DNA of 64,000 bases from Micromonospora andamanensis (GCF_016863495.1 NZ_BOOZ01000004.1:1-64000); one strand, 5' to 3'. Shown: positions 24,732 through 34,109, numbered from the stretch's first letter. Notes: a model not told the origin generated them from the sequence alone. Program-made: numbers and translations.

Positions 24732-25926
24732 AGGGTGTCCGCAGCGGCCGGAACGCGGCGCGTACCTCGGCTGAGAAGAGCTCCGGCTCCTCCCAGGCCG
24801 CGAAATGGCCGCCCCTGTCGACCTCGTTGAAGTACGCGACGCCGGGATAGACCGCCTCGACCCAGCTGCGCGGCGCTGCCCAGATCTCGTCGGGGAACAC
24901 AGTGAAGCCGACCGGGACCTTGACCGGTGGCGGAGGCTTGCCGGACGCGTCGGCGGCCGCCTGGAAGCGCCCGGACTCCCAGTACCACCGGGCGGACGAG
25001 GCGCCGGTTCCGGTCAGCCAGTACAGCGTGATGTTGTCGACGATGGTGTCCCGGGTGAGCCCGCCCACCGGATCGCCGTCGACGAAGGCGCGGGCGGCCT
25101 TGTAGTAGCTGTCCGTGTCATGGTCCAGCATCCAGGCCGCCAGCCCGACTGGGGAATCGAGCAGCGCGTACCCGATGGTCTGTGGTCGGGTGGCCTGTTC
25201 CAGGAAATAGCCGAAGCCGTCGGTGCTGAATGTGGTGAGCGCGTCGTGCGCCGCGCGTTCCGGCGTGGACTTCGCCGGCAGTTGATCCTTGAGACCGATG
25301 GCCGCGGCGAGCAGGTTGAGGTGGATGCCGACCAGTCCGTCGGGTGCCTGGCGGCCCATCGCGTCCGTGACGGAGGAGCCCACGTCGCCGCCCTGAGCGA
25401 CATAGCGGGAGTAGCCGAGGCGGTCCATCAGCTGCGCCCAGGCCCGTGCGATCCGGTTGGAGTCCCACCCCAGCTCGGTCGGCTCGCCGGAGAAGCCGTA
25501 ACCGGGAAGGGACGGGAGCACCAGGTGGAAGGCGTCCTCGGCCGCAGCGCCGTGCGCCGTCGGGTCGGTGAGCGGGCCGACCACCCCGAGCAGTTCGACC
25601 ACCGAGCCGGGCCAACCGTGCGTCATGATCAGGGGCAGCGCGTTCTCGTGCGGGGAACGCACGTGGATGAAGTGGATCTCGACGCCGTCGATCTCCGTGG
25701 TGTACTGCGGCAGGGCGTTGAGCCTCGCCTCGCAGGCCCGCCAGTCGTGCTCGCTGGTCCAGAACCTGGCGAGTTCCTGGACCGTCGCCAGTTGCACGCC
25801 CTGCGAGCGGTCGGTGACCAGCTCCCTGGTGGGCCAACGGGTCGCCGTGATCCGGCGGTGCATGTCCGCTATCGCCTCGTCCGGGGTGTCGAGACGGAAG
25901 GAACGGATCCCGTTGCCGTTTGACAT
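24730..25926 (-). CDS. Epoxide hydrolase, alpha/beta-hydrolase fold with EHN domain
   Basis: A 398-residue enzyme of the microsomal-type epoxide hydrolase family. The N-terminal EHN lid region begins FRLDTPDEAIADMHRRI. The oxyanion motif is HGWPGSVVEL, the nucleophile Asp lies in AQGGDVGSSV, and the catalytic His in DRGGHFAAWEEPELF. The reaction would open an epoxide to a diol; the natural substrate is unknown. ATG 25926 has AGGTGG about 7 nt upstream; the longer frame to 26847 covers the divergent regulator and is not real. It is divergent from an Rrf2-type regulator. Confidence 0.85.
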   Translation of the reverse strand: MSNGNGIRSFRLDTPDEAIADMHRRITATRWPTRELVTDRSQGVQLATVQELARFWTSEHDWRACEARLNALPQYTTEIDGVEIHFIHVRSPHENALPLIMTHGWPGSVVELLGVVGPLTDPTAHGAAAEDAFHLVLPSLPGYGFSGEPTELGWDSNRIARAWAQLMDRLGYSRYVAQGGDVGSSVTDAMGRQAPDGLVGIHLNLLAAAIGLKDQLPAKSTPERAAHDALTTFSTDGFGYFLEQATRPQTIGYALLDSPVGLAAWMLDHDTDSYYKAARAFVDGDPVGGLTRDTIVDNITLYWLTGTGASSARWYWESGRFQAAADASGKPPPPVKVPVGFTVFPDEIWAAPRSWVEAVYPGVAYFNEVDRGGHFAAWEEPELFSAEVRAAFRPLRTP

Positions 25927-26184
25927 GTCCACCACCTGTCGGGTCAGCCAGCCCACCGGGCGCCAGTCGAGCCGGTACCCGTTCATCCTCACATCGGCCC
26001 GGCGGTCGGGGACCGGAATGCCCGCTTTCGCGGTGGGCCCGGTTGTCTGGAGCGGCGGCGGCAGTCCGAGTCTCTGATCCGGCTGCCGTGCCGCGTCGTC
26101 GGAGGTGCCTTGACGGTTGCCGCCCACGCCCTGTCCACTATCCCTACATGTTCTATCGGAAATGACGGGGACGGGGGTGTGGTC

Positions 26185-26631
26185 GTGCACATCTCGGCGC
26201 GGTCGGACTACGCCGTGCGGGCCATGCTGGCGGTGGCGCAGCATCACCCGGGGGTGGTGAAGGCGGCGGTCCTGGCGGCCAGCCAGGACATCCCGTACCC
26301 CTTCCTGCAGGGCATCCTGCTCGACCTCCGGCGCGCCGGGTTGTTGCACAGCCTGCGTGGCACCGACGGCGGGTACGCGCTGACCCGGGCGCCGGCCGAG
26401 ATCGCGGTAGGGGACGTGCTGCGAGCCACCACGGGCGCGCTGACCACGGTTCGGGGCGCGCCAGCCGAGGTGGCGGCGTACCACGGTGTGGCCACCGGCC
26501 TGGGCGAGGTGTGGCGGTCGGTGCACCGGGCCATCGAGGGGGTGGTCGACCGCACCAGCCTGGCCGACCTGCTCGATCGGGAGTGCCGGGGAAAGCGGGG
26601 CGTGGCCGATCGCGGTCCCGGTGCGGCGTGA
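26185..26631 (+). CDS. Rrf2-family transcriptional regulator, likely for the sulfate operon
   Basis: A 148-residue Rrf2 regulator. The winged helix starts VHISARSDYAVRAMLAVAQ, and the wing has LRGTDGGYALTRAPAEI. The three-cysteine iron-sulfur cluster motif of IscR/NsrR is absent; the only Cys is near the C-terminus. It therefore belongs with the CymR-like, cluster-free type, which controls sulfur assimilation and cysteine metabolism in Gram-positive bacteria. The sulfate transporter operon directly downstream on the same strand fits this. GTG 26185 follows a GGGGG run; the frame further upstream lacks homology. Confidence 0.8.
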   Translation: MHISARSDYAVRAMLAVAQHHPGVVKAAVLAASQDIPYPFLQGILLDLRRAGLLHSLRGTDGGYALTRAPAEIAVGDVLRATTGALTTVRGAPAEVAAYHGVATGLGEVWRSVHRAIEGVVDRTSLADLLDRECRGKRGVADRGPGAA

Positions 26632-26665
26632 CGGCGACCCGCCGGTCAGGTGTCGCCACCGAGGC

Positions 26666-26694
26666 TTGAAAACCTGTCGAGTTAGTGGGATATT
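26666..26694 (+). promoter_or_regulatory. Candidate promoter for the sulfate ABC operon
   Basis: TTGAAA (26666-26671), a 17-bp spacer and GATATT (26689-26694) form a good housekeeping-type promoter, giving a leader of about 210 nt before the sulfate-binding protein gene. An unusually AT-rich patch at about 26845-26880, just before the GGAGGAGGA ribosome site, may hold a second promoter or an operator. I recognise no known riboswitch in the leader. Confidence 0.45.
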
Positions 26695-26909
26695 CGGTGC
26701 GCGGTCGGTGTTTGGCGATCGCCGCACGCCGCGCGGATCGATGTCGAGTGCGACGGCGTTCGTTTCTGCGGGCATGCCGGGCATCGAGGCCCGATGCGTG
26801 ATCCGTGTTCGTGCTGTCGTCCCTTGTGGCGGCTTCATGCTGGGCAAATTACCTATTTAACCAGTCGAATTAATATGGTGCGGCGCACTGGAGGAGGACG
26901 GGTTCGCAG

Positions 26910-27929
26910 ATGAGGCACCGGATCAGAGCAGTGAGCGCCCTGGCCGCGGTCGTCGGCCTGGCCCTGGCGGGTTGCGGTGGCGGGGACGCCGCCGGCAGCT
27001 CCACCACGTTGAGCATCGTCGGTTTCGCGGTACCCGAGGCGGCGAACAAGGCCATCGCCGCGGAATGGAACAAGACCGAGGCGGGCAAGGGGGTCCGCTT
27101 CCGTACGTCGTACGGTGCCTCCGGCGACCAGAGCCGGGCCGTCGTCTCCGGGCTGGAGGCCGACTACGTCCACTTCTCGGTCAGCAGTGACGTGACCCGG
27201 CTGGTCGAGGCCGGCCTGGTCGAGGAGAGCTGGGACGACGGGCCGAACAAGGGCATCGTCTCCTCCTCGGTCGTGGTCCTCGCGGTACGCAAGGGCAACC
27301 CGAAGAACATCCAGGGCTGGGATGACCTGATCAAGCCGGGGATCGGCATCGTCACGCCGAACCCCGCCTCGTCGGGCGCCGCCCGCTGGAACGCCCTCGC
27401 CGCCTGGGGCCACATCGCCGCCAACGGCGGCACCGACGCCCAGGCCGAGGAGTACCTCACCAAGCTGTTCGCCAACGTGGTGTCGCTGCCCAACAGCGGC
27501 CGGGACGCCACGACCACCTTCCTCGGCGGCACCGGCGACGTCCTGCTGGCCTACGAGAACGAGACGATCCTGGCCCGGCAGAACGGGGAGGAACTGGACT
27601 GGGTGCTGCCCGCCACCACCATCCTGATCCAGAACCCGGGCGCGATCCTGAAAGACGCCGACCCCAAGGCGAAGGAGTGGCTGGACTTCGTGCTCGGTGC
27701 GCAGGGCCAGCGGCAGTTCGCGCTCACCGGCTTCCGCCCGATCATCGACGGTGTCGACACCAGCGGCATCGAGGGGGCGATCGACCCGAACGATCCGTTC
27801 CCCGCACCGCAGAAGCTGCTCACCGTCGACAAGGACTTCGAGAGCTGGTCGGCGTTGTCGGAGAAGTTCTTCGACGAGAACGACGGCATCGTCACCACTG
27901 TCATCGCGGCCTCCGGGAAGGCGACGTGA
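26910..27929 (+). CDS. cysP: Sulfate ABC transporter, substrate-binding lipoprotein
   Basis: A 339-residue sulfate/thiosulfate-binding protein. A lipoprotein signal ends LALAGC at about residue 23. Family blocks include SYGASGDQSRAVVSGLEADY, the binding-site region TPNPASSGAARWN and GGTGDVLLAYENE. The four genes run binding protein, two permeases and ATPase, the standard sulfate uptake operon. GGAGGAGGA precedes the ATG. The stop overlaps the next GTG start by 4 bp. Confidence 0.9.
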   Translation: MRHRIRAVSALAAVVGLALAGCGGGDAAGSSTTLSIVGFAVPEAANKAIAAEWNKTEAGKGVRFRTSYGASGDQSRAVVSGLEADYVHFSVSSDVTRLVEAGLVEESWDDGPNKGIVSSSVVVLAVRKGNPKNIQGWDDLIKPGIGIVTPNPASSGAARWNALAAWGHIAANGGTDAQAEEYLTKLFANVVSLPNSGRDATTTFLGGTGDVLLAYENETILARQNGEELDWVLPATTILIQNPGAILKDADPKAKEWLDFVLGAQGQRQFALTGFRPIIDGVDTSGIEGAIDPNDPFPAPQKLLTVDKDFESWSALSEKFFDENDGIVTTVIAASGKAT

Positions 27930-28774
27930 CCTCGACGACTCTGGTTCCGGACCGGCCGGCGGGCGACCGCCGGCCGGCCCGGGCCGGTCTGCCGTTGACC
28001 CGGGTCTCCGGCCTGGGCCTCGGCGTCGCCATGGTGTGGTTCAGCCTGCTGGTGCTGATTCCGCTCGCCGCAGTGGTGGTGACCGCCTCCGAGGGCGGGT
28101 GGGGCGGGTTCTGGCGGGCGGTCACCAACGACCAGACCGCCGCCACGCTCCGGCTGACGGTGGGGACCGCGCTGCTCGTCACGCTCGTCAACGTCGTCAT
28201 GGGTACCCTGATCGCCTGGGTGCTGGTGCGGGACCGGTTCGTCGGCAAGCGGGCGCTCGAAGTCCTCATCGACGTGCCGTTCGCGCTGCCGACGATCGTC
28301 GCCGGCCTGGTGCTGCTGTCGCTGTACGGTCCGGACAGCCCGCTCGGTGTCAACATCGCCAACACCCGGATCGCGGTGTTCCTCGCCTTCCTCTTCGTCA
28401 CCCTGCCGTTCATCGTGCGGACCGTGCAGCCCGTGCTGGCCGAGCTGGATCCGGAGGCCGAGGAGGCGGCGGCGTCGCTGGGCGCGAGCCGGTTCGCCAC
28501 GTTCCGGCGGATCATCCTGCCCAGCCTCACCCCTGCCATCGCGGCCGGCGCGGCGCTCTCCTTCGCCCGCGCGGTCGGCGAGTACGGCTCGCTGGTCCTG
28601 CTCTCCGGCAACCTGCCGATGCGTACCGAGGTGGCCTCGGTGCGGATCCTCAGCAGCATCGAGAACGACAACCCGGAAAGCGCGGCAGCGGTCGCGGTGG
28701 TGCTGCTGGCCGTCTCGCTCGCCGTCATCGTGCTTCTCGACGTCATCCAGCGGAGGGTGATGCGCCGTGGCTGA
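27926..28774 (+). CDS. cysT: Sulfate ABC transporter permease CysT-type
   Basis: A 282-residue permease starting at GTG 27926, which overlaps the cysP stop by 4 bp; the longer frame from 27677 is an artefact. Six helices are visible. The block DVPFALPTIVAGLVLLSLYG and the EAA loop EEAAASLGASRFATFRRIIL are typical of CysT/CysU. FARAVGEYGSLVLLSGNLP near the C-terminus is a family landmark. It pairs with the CysW-type permease downstream. Confidence 0.9.
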   Translation: MTSTTLVPDRPAGDRRPARAGLPLTRVSGLGLGVAMVWFSLLVLIPLAAVVVTASEGGWGGFWRAVTNDQTAATLRLTVGTALLVTLVNVVMGTLIAWVLVRDRFVGKRALEVLIDVPFALPTIVAGLVLLSLYGPDSPLGVNIANTRIAVFLAFLFVTLPFIVRTVQPVLAELDPEAEEAAASLGASRFATFRRIILPSLTPAIAAGAALSFARAVGEYGSLVLLSGNLPMRTEVASVRILSSIENDNPESAAAVAVVLLAVSLAVIVLLDVIQRRVMRRG

Positions 28775-29603
28775 CAGCTCGATTGCCGCCCGTACCCCTG
28801 TCGGTCGCCGTCCCGGTCGGCACGTCCTGCGCGCCGTGGTGGTGGCGTACCTGTTCTTCCTGGTGGCCTGGCCGTTGTATCTGGTGGGGCGCAACGCTTT
28901 CGCCGACGGGATCAGCAGTTTCCAGGACATCCTCACCGACCCCGACGTGACGCACGCGCTGCGACTCACAGTGGTGATCGCGGTGGTCGCCGTGGTCATC
29001 AACACCGTGTTCGGGGTCGGCATCTCGCTGCTGCTGGTCCGCTACGACTTCCCCGGCAAACGGGCCCTCAACGCCCTGCTCGACATGCCGTTGTCGGTCT
29101 CGCCGATCGTTGTCGGGCTCGCGCTGATCCTGGTCTACGGCGGGCGGGACGGCTGGTTCGGCCCGACCCTGGAGGCCGCCGGTTTCCAGATCATCTTCGC
29201 GGTGCCGGGCATGGTGATGGCCACCGTGTTCGTCGCCCTGCCGTTGGTCATCCGGGAGGTCGTGCCGGTGCTCCAGGAGGTGGGCGACGAGCAGGAGCAG
29301 GCCGCCCGCAGCCTCGGCGCCAACGCCTGGCAGACCTTCCGCCGGATCACGCTGCCGTCCATCAAGTGGGGCGTGATCTACGGCGTCGTGCTCAGCCTCG
29401 CCCGCTCGCTCGGCGAGTTCGGCGCGGTAAAGGTGGTCTCCGGCAACGTGCTCGGTGACACCCGTACGGCCACCCTCGTGGTGGAGGAGAAGTACCTCAA
29501 CTTCGACAAGGGCGGGGCGTACGCCACCGCCTTCCTCCTCGCCCTCGTCGCGGTGGCCTGCATCATCGTCGTATCCGTCCTCAGGCCGAAGGAAGAGCGT
29601 TGA
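28767..29603 (+). CDS. cysW: Sulfate ABC transporter permease CysW-type
   Basis: A 278-residue permease starting at GTG 28767, overlapping cysT by 8 bp. Landmarks are [20 protein letters not shown], the EAA loop [20 protein letters not shown], and [18 protein letters not shown]. It forms the sulfate channel with the CysT-type protein. Confidence 0.9.
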   Translation: MADSSIAARTPVGRRPGRHVLRAVVVAYLFFLVAWPLYLVGRNAFADGISSFQDILTDPDVTHALRLTVVIAVVAVVINTVFGVGISLLLVRYDFPGKRALNALLDMPLSVSPIVVGLALILVYGGRDGWFGPTLEAAGFQIIFAVPGMVMATVFVALPLVIREVVPVLQEVGDEQEQAARSLGANAWQTFRRITLPSIKWGVIYGVVLSLARSLGEFGAVKVVSGNVLGDTRTATLVVEEKYLNFDKGGAYATAFLLALVAVACIIVVSVLRPKEER

Positions 29604-30601
29604 GCATCGAGATCTCCCACGTCGGCAAGCGATTCGCCGACTTCGTCGCACTCGACGACGTGTCGGTGAGCATCCCGGCCGGTCGGCTCACGGCGTTGCT
29701 CGGCCCCTCCGGTGGCGGCAAGTCCACCCTGCTGCGGATCATCGCGGGCCTGGAACGCGCCGACACCGGGCGGGTCGAGATCGACGGCGTGGACGCCACC
29801 GCGCTGCCCCCGCAGCAGCGCAACGTCGGTTTCGTGTTCCAGCACTACGCCGCCTTCAAACACCTGTCGGTACGCCGCAACGTGGCCTTCGGGTTGGAGA
29901 TCCGCAAACGTCCCACGGAGGAGATCCGACGTCGGGTCGACGAACTGCTCGCCCTGGTCCATCTGGAACAGTTCGGCGACCGGCTGCCCACGCAGCTCTC
30001 CGGTGGGCAGCGGCAGCGGATGGCGCTCGCCCGGGCGCTGGCCGTGGAGCCGACGGTGCTGCTGCTCGACGAGCCGTTCGGCGCCCTCGACGCGAAGGTC
30101 CGCAAGGAGTTGCGGGACTGGCTGCGCCGGCTGCACGACGAGGTGCACGTGACCACCGTCTTCGTCACGCACGACCAGGAGGAGGCCCTGGAGGTCGCCG
30201 ACGAGATCGTGGTGATCAACGAGGGGAGGGTGGAACAGATCGGGTCACCCGACGACCTCTACGACCGCCCGGCGAACGAGTTCGTCATGCGGTTCCTGGG
30301 CCCGGTCACCCAACTCGGCGACCAGCTCGTCCGACCGCATGACCTGCGACTCGCTGTCGACCCGGCCGACGGCGTGCCCGGCCGGGTCAGCCGGATCACC
30401 CGGATCGGCTTCGAGATCCGGGTCGAGGTCACCACCGCCGACGGTCAGTCGGTCACGGTGACCCTCACCCGCAACGAGTTCCTCGCCCTCAACATCGAGA
30501 CCGGCACCGACGTACGACTCCGCATCGCCCCTGACACGCCCACCACCCAGCTCTCCACCCACGCCCCCACTCTCCGGACCGCCCTGACCCCCACCCACTG
30601 A
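29600..30601 (+). CDS. cysA: Sulfate ABC transporter ATPase
   Basis: A 333-residue ATPase starting at TTG 29600 (TTGA overlap with cysW). Walker [14 protein letters not shown] is near residue 35, Q-loop [13 protein letters not shown], signature [16 protein letters not shown], Walker [12 protein letters not shown], and [13 protein letters not shown]. The C-terminal TOBE-like domain follows from about residue 235. The order and overlaps show one operon of cysP, cysT, cysW and cysA. A long palindrome 22 bp after the stop probably ends the transcript. Confidence 0.92.
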   Translation: MSIEISHVGKRFADFVALDDVSVSIPAGRLTALLGPSGGGKSTLLRIIAGLERADTGRVEIDGVDATALPPQQRNVGFVFQHYAAFKHLSVRRNVAFGLEIRKRPTEEIRRRVDELLALVHLEQFGDRLPTQLSGGQRQRMALARALAVEPTVLLLDEPFGALDAKVRKELRDWLRRLHDEVHVTTVFVTHDQEEALEVADEIVVINEGRVEQIGSPDDLYDRPANEFVMRFLGPVTQLGDQLVRPHDLRLAVDPADGVPGRVSRITRIGFEIRVEVTTADGQSVTVTLTRNEFLALNIETGTDVRLRIAPDTPTTQLSTHAPTLRTALTPTH

Positions 30602-30623
30602 CACCCCGCGCCCCACCCACCGT

Positions 30624-30679
30624 TGATCAAGAAGTTTGCGTCGCCTCCCGGCGCAGGTCCGACGCAAACTTCTTGATCA
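30624..30679. repeat. Perfect 19-bp inverted repeat after the sulfate operon
   Basis: Arms 30624-30642 and 30661-30679 are exact reverse complements with an 18-nt loop. Each outer end is TGATCA, itself a palindrome. The arms are AT-richer (TCAAGAAGTTTGCGTC) than any neighbouring gene. It can act as a terminator for the cys operon but looks like an inserted palindromic element similar in design to that at 7699-7767. Confidence 0.8.
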
Positions 30680-30796
30680 CCGCCAGCGGGTGGGTGGGAG
30701 TGCGGGAATCGCGCTCTGGCGAAGGGAGTGGTGCCTAGCATCCTTGCTGGGGCGCGGGTCGCGGTGGGTTCGAACGACGGGAAGGGTCTTTGGCAG

Positions 30797-32002
30797 GTGC
30801 GCCGTGGGTGGCGGGTGGGGCGGCCGGTGCCGGGGCGTGGGGTACGTGCGGTCACGCCGTTCGAGATCTTCTTCGACCTGGTCTTCGTCTTCACCCTCAC
30901 CCGCATCGTCGCGTTCATGGGGAAGCCACCGGATCCGGTGGCGATGGGCCGCGGCCTGCTGTTGCTGATGCTGCTCTGGTTCGCCTGGTCGGGGTATCTC
31001 TGGCTGGGTAACCAGACCCGCGTCGACAGGCCGCCGGTACGCCTCCTGGTGCTGGCCGCGATGGCCGGGTTCTTCGTCGCCGCCCTGGTCATGCCGAACG
31101 CCTGGGCCGACGCCCCGGGTCTGGACGGGCCGCTGCTGCTGGCCCTGGCGTACGTGCTACTGCGCGCGGTCCATCTGGCGCTCTACTACTGGGCGGGCGA
31201 GCCGATGCTGCGGGTGCGGATCCGGCGTTTCGCCGTGGCGAGCGTGCTGGCCTGGCTGCCGCTGCTGGCTGGCGCCGTGCTCGGCGGCGGGGCGCAGACC
31301 TGGCTGTGGGCGCTGGCCTTCCTGATCGAGATCGGCGGGCAGCGGGGCGTGGTGCAGAGTCGCCTGGGCGGGTGGCCGGTACGCAGTCCCGAATACTTCG
31401 CCGAACGCCACGGACTCGTCCTGATCATCGCGCTGGGGGAGTCGTTCCTCGCGGCAGGGGTGGGGGTCGGCACCATGGTCACCAAGGTTCCGGTGCTCGC
31501 CGGCGCGGTGATCGGGTTCATCCTGATCGCATGTCTGTGGTCGATCCACTTCGACCGGGTCGGTCCGCTCGCCGAGCAGGCGCTGTTGCGGGCCACAGGT
31601 GAGCGGCGGGACCGGGTCGCCGCTGACGCCTACTCGCTCGGGCATCTGCCGCTGATCGCCGGGGTGCTCTACACGGCGCTCGGCTTCGAGGACGTGCTGG
31701 CGCTGATCTCCGCCGCCGACACGTCAGGCGGGGAGCCCCTGGAGTGGCCCGGGGTGGTGGCGCTCTACGGAGGCACCGCCCTCTACCTGCTGGGCACCCT
31801 GCTGGTGCGATACCTGTCCGGCCGGGGCGCCCGCAGGAGCCACCTGGTCATCGCCGTCGTACCGCTGCTCCTGCTGCCGGTCGGCCGGGCGCTGCCGGCC
31901 CTGGTCGCCATCGGCGTGCTCGCCACCTACCTGGTCGGCGTGGTCCTGCTGCCGTTCGCGCGGGGCGGGCAACGGCCGGCGTCCGCACCGACCGACAGGT
32001 GA
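30797..32002 (+). CDS. LtrA-like membrane protein (low temperature requirement A family)
   Basis: About 401 residues with roughly twelve hydrophobic helices. The family signature is near the start: TPFEIFFDLVFVFTLTRI, followed by WFAWSGYLWLGNQTR. A mid-protein YFAERHGLVLIIALGESFLA block is also typical. LtrA was named from a Listeria cold-growth phenotype; its molecular role is unknown, possibly transport. The start is uncertain: GTG 30797 has GAAGGG 11 nt upstream, while GTG 30728 or 30731 would add a non-conserved extension. Confidence 0.8.
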   Translation: MRRGWRVGRPVPGRGVRAVTPFEIFFDLVFVFTLTRIVAFMGKPPDPVAMGRGLLLLMLLWFAWSGYLWLGNQTRVDRPPVRLLVLAAMAGFFVAALVMPNAWADAPGLDGPLLLALAYVLLRAVHLALYYWAGEPMLRVRIRRFAVASVLAWLPLLAGAVLGGGAQTWLWALAFLIEIGGQRGVVQSRLGGWPVRSPEYFAERHGLVLIIALGESFLAAGVGVGTMVTKVPVLAGAVIGFILIACLWSIHFDRVGPLAEQALLRATGERRDRVAADAYSLGHLPLIAGVLYTALGFEDVLALISAADTSGGEPLEWPGVVALYGGTALYLLGTLLVRYLSGRGARRSHLVIAVVPLLLLPVGRALPALVAIGVLATYLVGVVLLPFARGGQRPASAPTDR

Positions 32003-32013
32003 GCCGCCAGCCG

Positions 32014-32052
32014 GACGCCCGCGTGCCGGGACCGCCCGGGTCGGCGGGCGTC
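32014..32052. terminator. Terminator between convergent ltrA-like and GH32-like genes
   Basis: A 9-bp outer stem (32014-32022 with 32044-32052) encloses an inner CCGGG/CCCGG stem. It lies 12 nt past the first stop and 10 nt before the other, so it can serve both directions. Confidence 0.6.
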
Positions 32053-32061
32053 GCCGGCAGC

Positions 32062-33009
32062 TCACCTACCGACGGGTGCCGGGTGCCGGGCGACGAGGCC
32101 GAGCGTGGGGTCGTAGCGGACCGGGACCGGGTCGCTGAGTTCCCCGACGAACTCGCCGTCGTCGTGCTCGACGAAGCCGATCAGGGACCAGCCGTCACCG
32201 TCGGGGACAAGGCGCGGGGCGTACAGGTGCGGTTGGACGACCGGCCGGGCGGCGGCGATGGCCCACGGGCCGCGCACCGTGGGCCCGGTGGCGACCCAGA
32301 GCCGCGACCCGGACTCCTGCCCGGCGGCGAAGGCGTTCGTGCAGAACAGCAGCAGTGGCTGCCCGTCGACGACGGCGACCTGCGGCACCTCCAGGTGGCC
32401 GAATCCGGCCGGCGCGGAGAGCGGCGGCTGAACAGTCCAGTTCACCAGGTCGGGAGAGGTCGCGTGGCCGACGACGCCGCGGGCGTCAGCCGGCCCCTGG
32501 TGGGCGCGGGCGGTGATCAGCATGTGCCAACCGTCGCCGTCGGGGTCCGGGAAGACCCACGGGTCGCGCCAGGCCTGCTCGTACCACATCTCGCGGTCGA
32601 GCAGTTCGTACCAGGTCGGGTCGGCTTCCAACAGCGGTGCGTCGCCGTGCCGGTGCCAGCTGACCAGGTCGTCGGAGACGGCCAGACCGATCCGCTGGAC
32701 CAGGCCGTCCTCGGCCCGACCGACACCTGTGTAGAAGAGGTACCACCGGCCGTCCGGCCCGCGCACCGTGCAGCCGGTCCAGGTGGCCAGGTCGTCCCAG
32801 GCGGGCGCGTCGGCAGGCACCAGGGCGTCGGCGCGCAGCTGCCAGGAGCGCAGGTCGGTGGAGACCGCGTGGCCGATCGAGGCGCGCCGGTGGCGACGGT
32901 GCGGGTCGAGCAGGGCCCGGGAGGCGCGCAGGAAGAACGCGTGCCAATGACCGTTGTCGTCCTGGGCGTACCAGCTGTCCCACACCCAGTGGTCGGGCAG
33001 TCGAAGCAT
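32062..33009 (-). CDS. GH32-like five-bladed-propeller glycoside hydrolase
   Basis: A 315-residue protein without a signal peptide, so cytoplasmic. It resembles clan GH-J enzymes (GH32/GH68, beta-fructosidases) and GH43-like propellers. A potential nucleophile Asp is in WVWDSWYAQDDNGHWH near residue 11, the WRDPWVFPDPDG block supplies the RDP transition-state motif, and LEVPQV provides the acid/base Glu in place of the canonical E-C. TGCTVRGPDGRWYLFYTG is a propeller strand. Substrate specificity is not certain. It carries a LacI-type operator-like site just upstream, and TACGTT (33022-33017) ends 7 nt before the ATG, so it is probably leaderless and controlled by the adjacent LacI. Confidence 0.7.
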   Translation of the reverse strand: MLRLPDHWVWDSWYAQDDNGHWHAFFLRASRALLDPHRRHRRASIGHAVSTDLRSWQLRADALVPADAPAWDDLATWTGCTVRGPDGRWYLFYTGVGRAEDGLVQRIGLAVSDDLVSWHRHGDAPLLEADPTWYELLDREMWYEQAWRDPWVFPDPDGDGWHMLITARAHQGPADARGVVGHATSPDLVNWTVQPPLSAPAGFGHLEVPQVAVVDGQPLLLFCTNAFAAGQESGSRLWVATGPTVRGPWAIAAARPVVQPHLYAPRLVPDGDGWSLIGFVEHDDGEFVGELSDPVPVRYDPTLGLVARHPAPVGR

Positions 33010-33016
33010 GGCCGGA

Positions 33017-33043
33017 AACGTACCAGTGAATCGGTTTAGCGAC
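33017..33043 (-). promoter_or_regulatory. Putative LacI operator and leaderless promoter of the GH32-like gene
   Basis: The sequence at 33025-33043 matches 15 of 19 positions of the site at 34288-34306, including GTTTAGCGAC. On the minus strand it directly abuts a TACGTT -10 box (33022-33017) that ends 7 nt before the ATG. The degenerate arm makes it weaker than the two perfect copies. Confidence 0.45.
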
Positions 33044-33083
33044 TACCGCGGGTGCTACCCGCCCGGCTAAGGGGACGGGTTGC

Positions 33084-34109
33084 TCAGTCGGCGGGCGTGG
33101 CCACGGACCGCCGCCGCCGCAGCGGCATCGGGACGAACGACGCGCCGCCGTCGCCGCCGTCGAGCAGTACCTCCACCGCGCGGCGGCCCATCTGCTCGTG
33201 CGGCAGCGCCGCCGTGGACAGCCCCGGCCGCAGCCACGCGGCGATCGGGTCGTCGTCGAAGGAGATCACCGAAAGGTCGTCAGGAATGGTCAGGCCGGCC
33301 TCGCCGAGAGCCTGGTACGCGCCGAAGGCCAGCCGGTCGTTCATGCAGATCACCGCGCTGGGGCGGGTCGGGCGGTCCAGCAGCGTACGCATGGCGGCGT
33401 AGCCGTGCTCCGGCAGCCACTCGGGGCAGAAGCCCTCGGTGAGCAGTGCGACACCGGCGGCGGCGAGGGTGCGTCGGATGCCGCGCAGCCGGGCGTCGGC
33501 GGCCAGCGAGATCTCCGGATCGCGCTCCTTCTGCCGGTTGCGACCGATCAGGGCGATCCGGTCGCGGTGGCCCTGGGCGAGCAGCGTCTCGGCGACCATC
33601 GCGCCGGCGCCCTCGTCGTCGGGCAGGACGCAGGGCAACGGCTCCGGACTTGTGGCGTTGAGCAGCACCACCGAGCCGCCGAGGATGGCCGGGGGCACCG
33701 CCAGCCGGCGGGTTGCCATGGCCGCGTAGATCACGCCGTCGACCTGGCGGTCGAGGATCGCCTCGATGGCGTACCGCTCGAACGTCGCGTCGCCCTGTGT
33801 CTCGGTGATCAGCAGGACGTGGTCACGCTCGCGGGCGGCGTCCAGCGCGCCCCGGATGAGGCCACCGGCGAAACGGGTGGTGGCGACGATGTCGGAGACG
33901 AACGCGATGGTGGCGGTCTTGCGGGTGCGCAGGCTGCGAGCGGCCACGTTGGGGCGGTAGCCGAGTTCCTCGGCGGCCGCGAAGACCCGCTGGTGCGCCT
34001 CGGCGGAGAGCCGGGTGCCCTCGCGTCCGTTCAGCACCATCGACGCGGCGGTCTTGGACAGACCGGCCCGTCGCGCGACGTCGGCAAGTGTCGCTCTCTC
34101 GCGGCCCAT
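33084..34109 (-). CDS. LacI-family transcriptional regulator
   Basis: A 341-residue repressor. The helix-turn-helix and hinge helix occupy residues 1-60 (ATLADVARRAGLSKTAASMV, then NVAARSLRTRKTATIAFV). The periplasmic-binding-like effector domain follows, with the C-terminal block VISFDDDPIAAWLRPGLST. A strong GGAGGA site lies 4 nt before the ATG at 34109. It lies between a GH32-like gene and a CUT1 ABC transporter and has an operator-like palindrome in the gap, so it likely controls both and itself. The effector sugar is not known. Confidence 0.88.
   Translation of the reverse strand: MGRERATLADVARRAGLSKTAASMVLNGREGTRLSAEAHQRVFAAAEELGYRPNVAARSLRTRKTATIAFVSDIVATTRFAGGLIRGALDAARERDHVLLITETQGDATFERYAIEAILDRQVDGVIYAAMATRRLAVPPAILGGSVVLLNATSPEPLPCVLPDDEGAGAMVAETLLAQGHRDRIALIGRNRQKERDPEISLAADARLRGIRRTLAAAGVALLTEGFCPEWLPEHGYAAMRTLLDRPTRPSAVICMNDRLAFGAYQALGEAGLTIPDDLSVISFDDDPIAAWLRPGLSTAALPHEQMGRRAVEVLLDGGDGGASFVPMPLRRRRSVATPAD

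Noticed and set aside
24730..26847. A 705-codon version of the epoxide hydrolase
   Set aside because: The extra N-terminal part is antisense to the Rrf2 regulator and its promoter. The true start at 25926 has a ribosome site and the family N-terminus.
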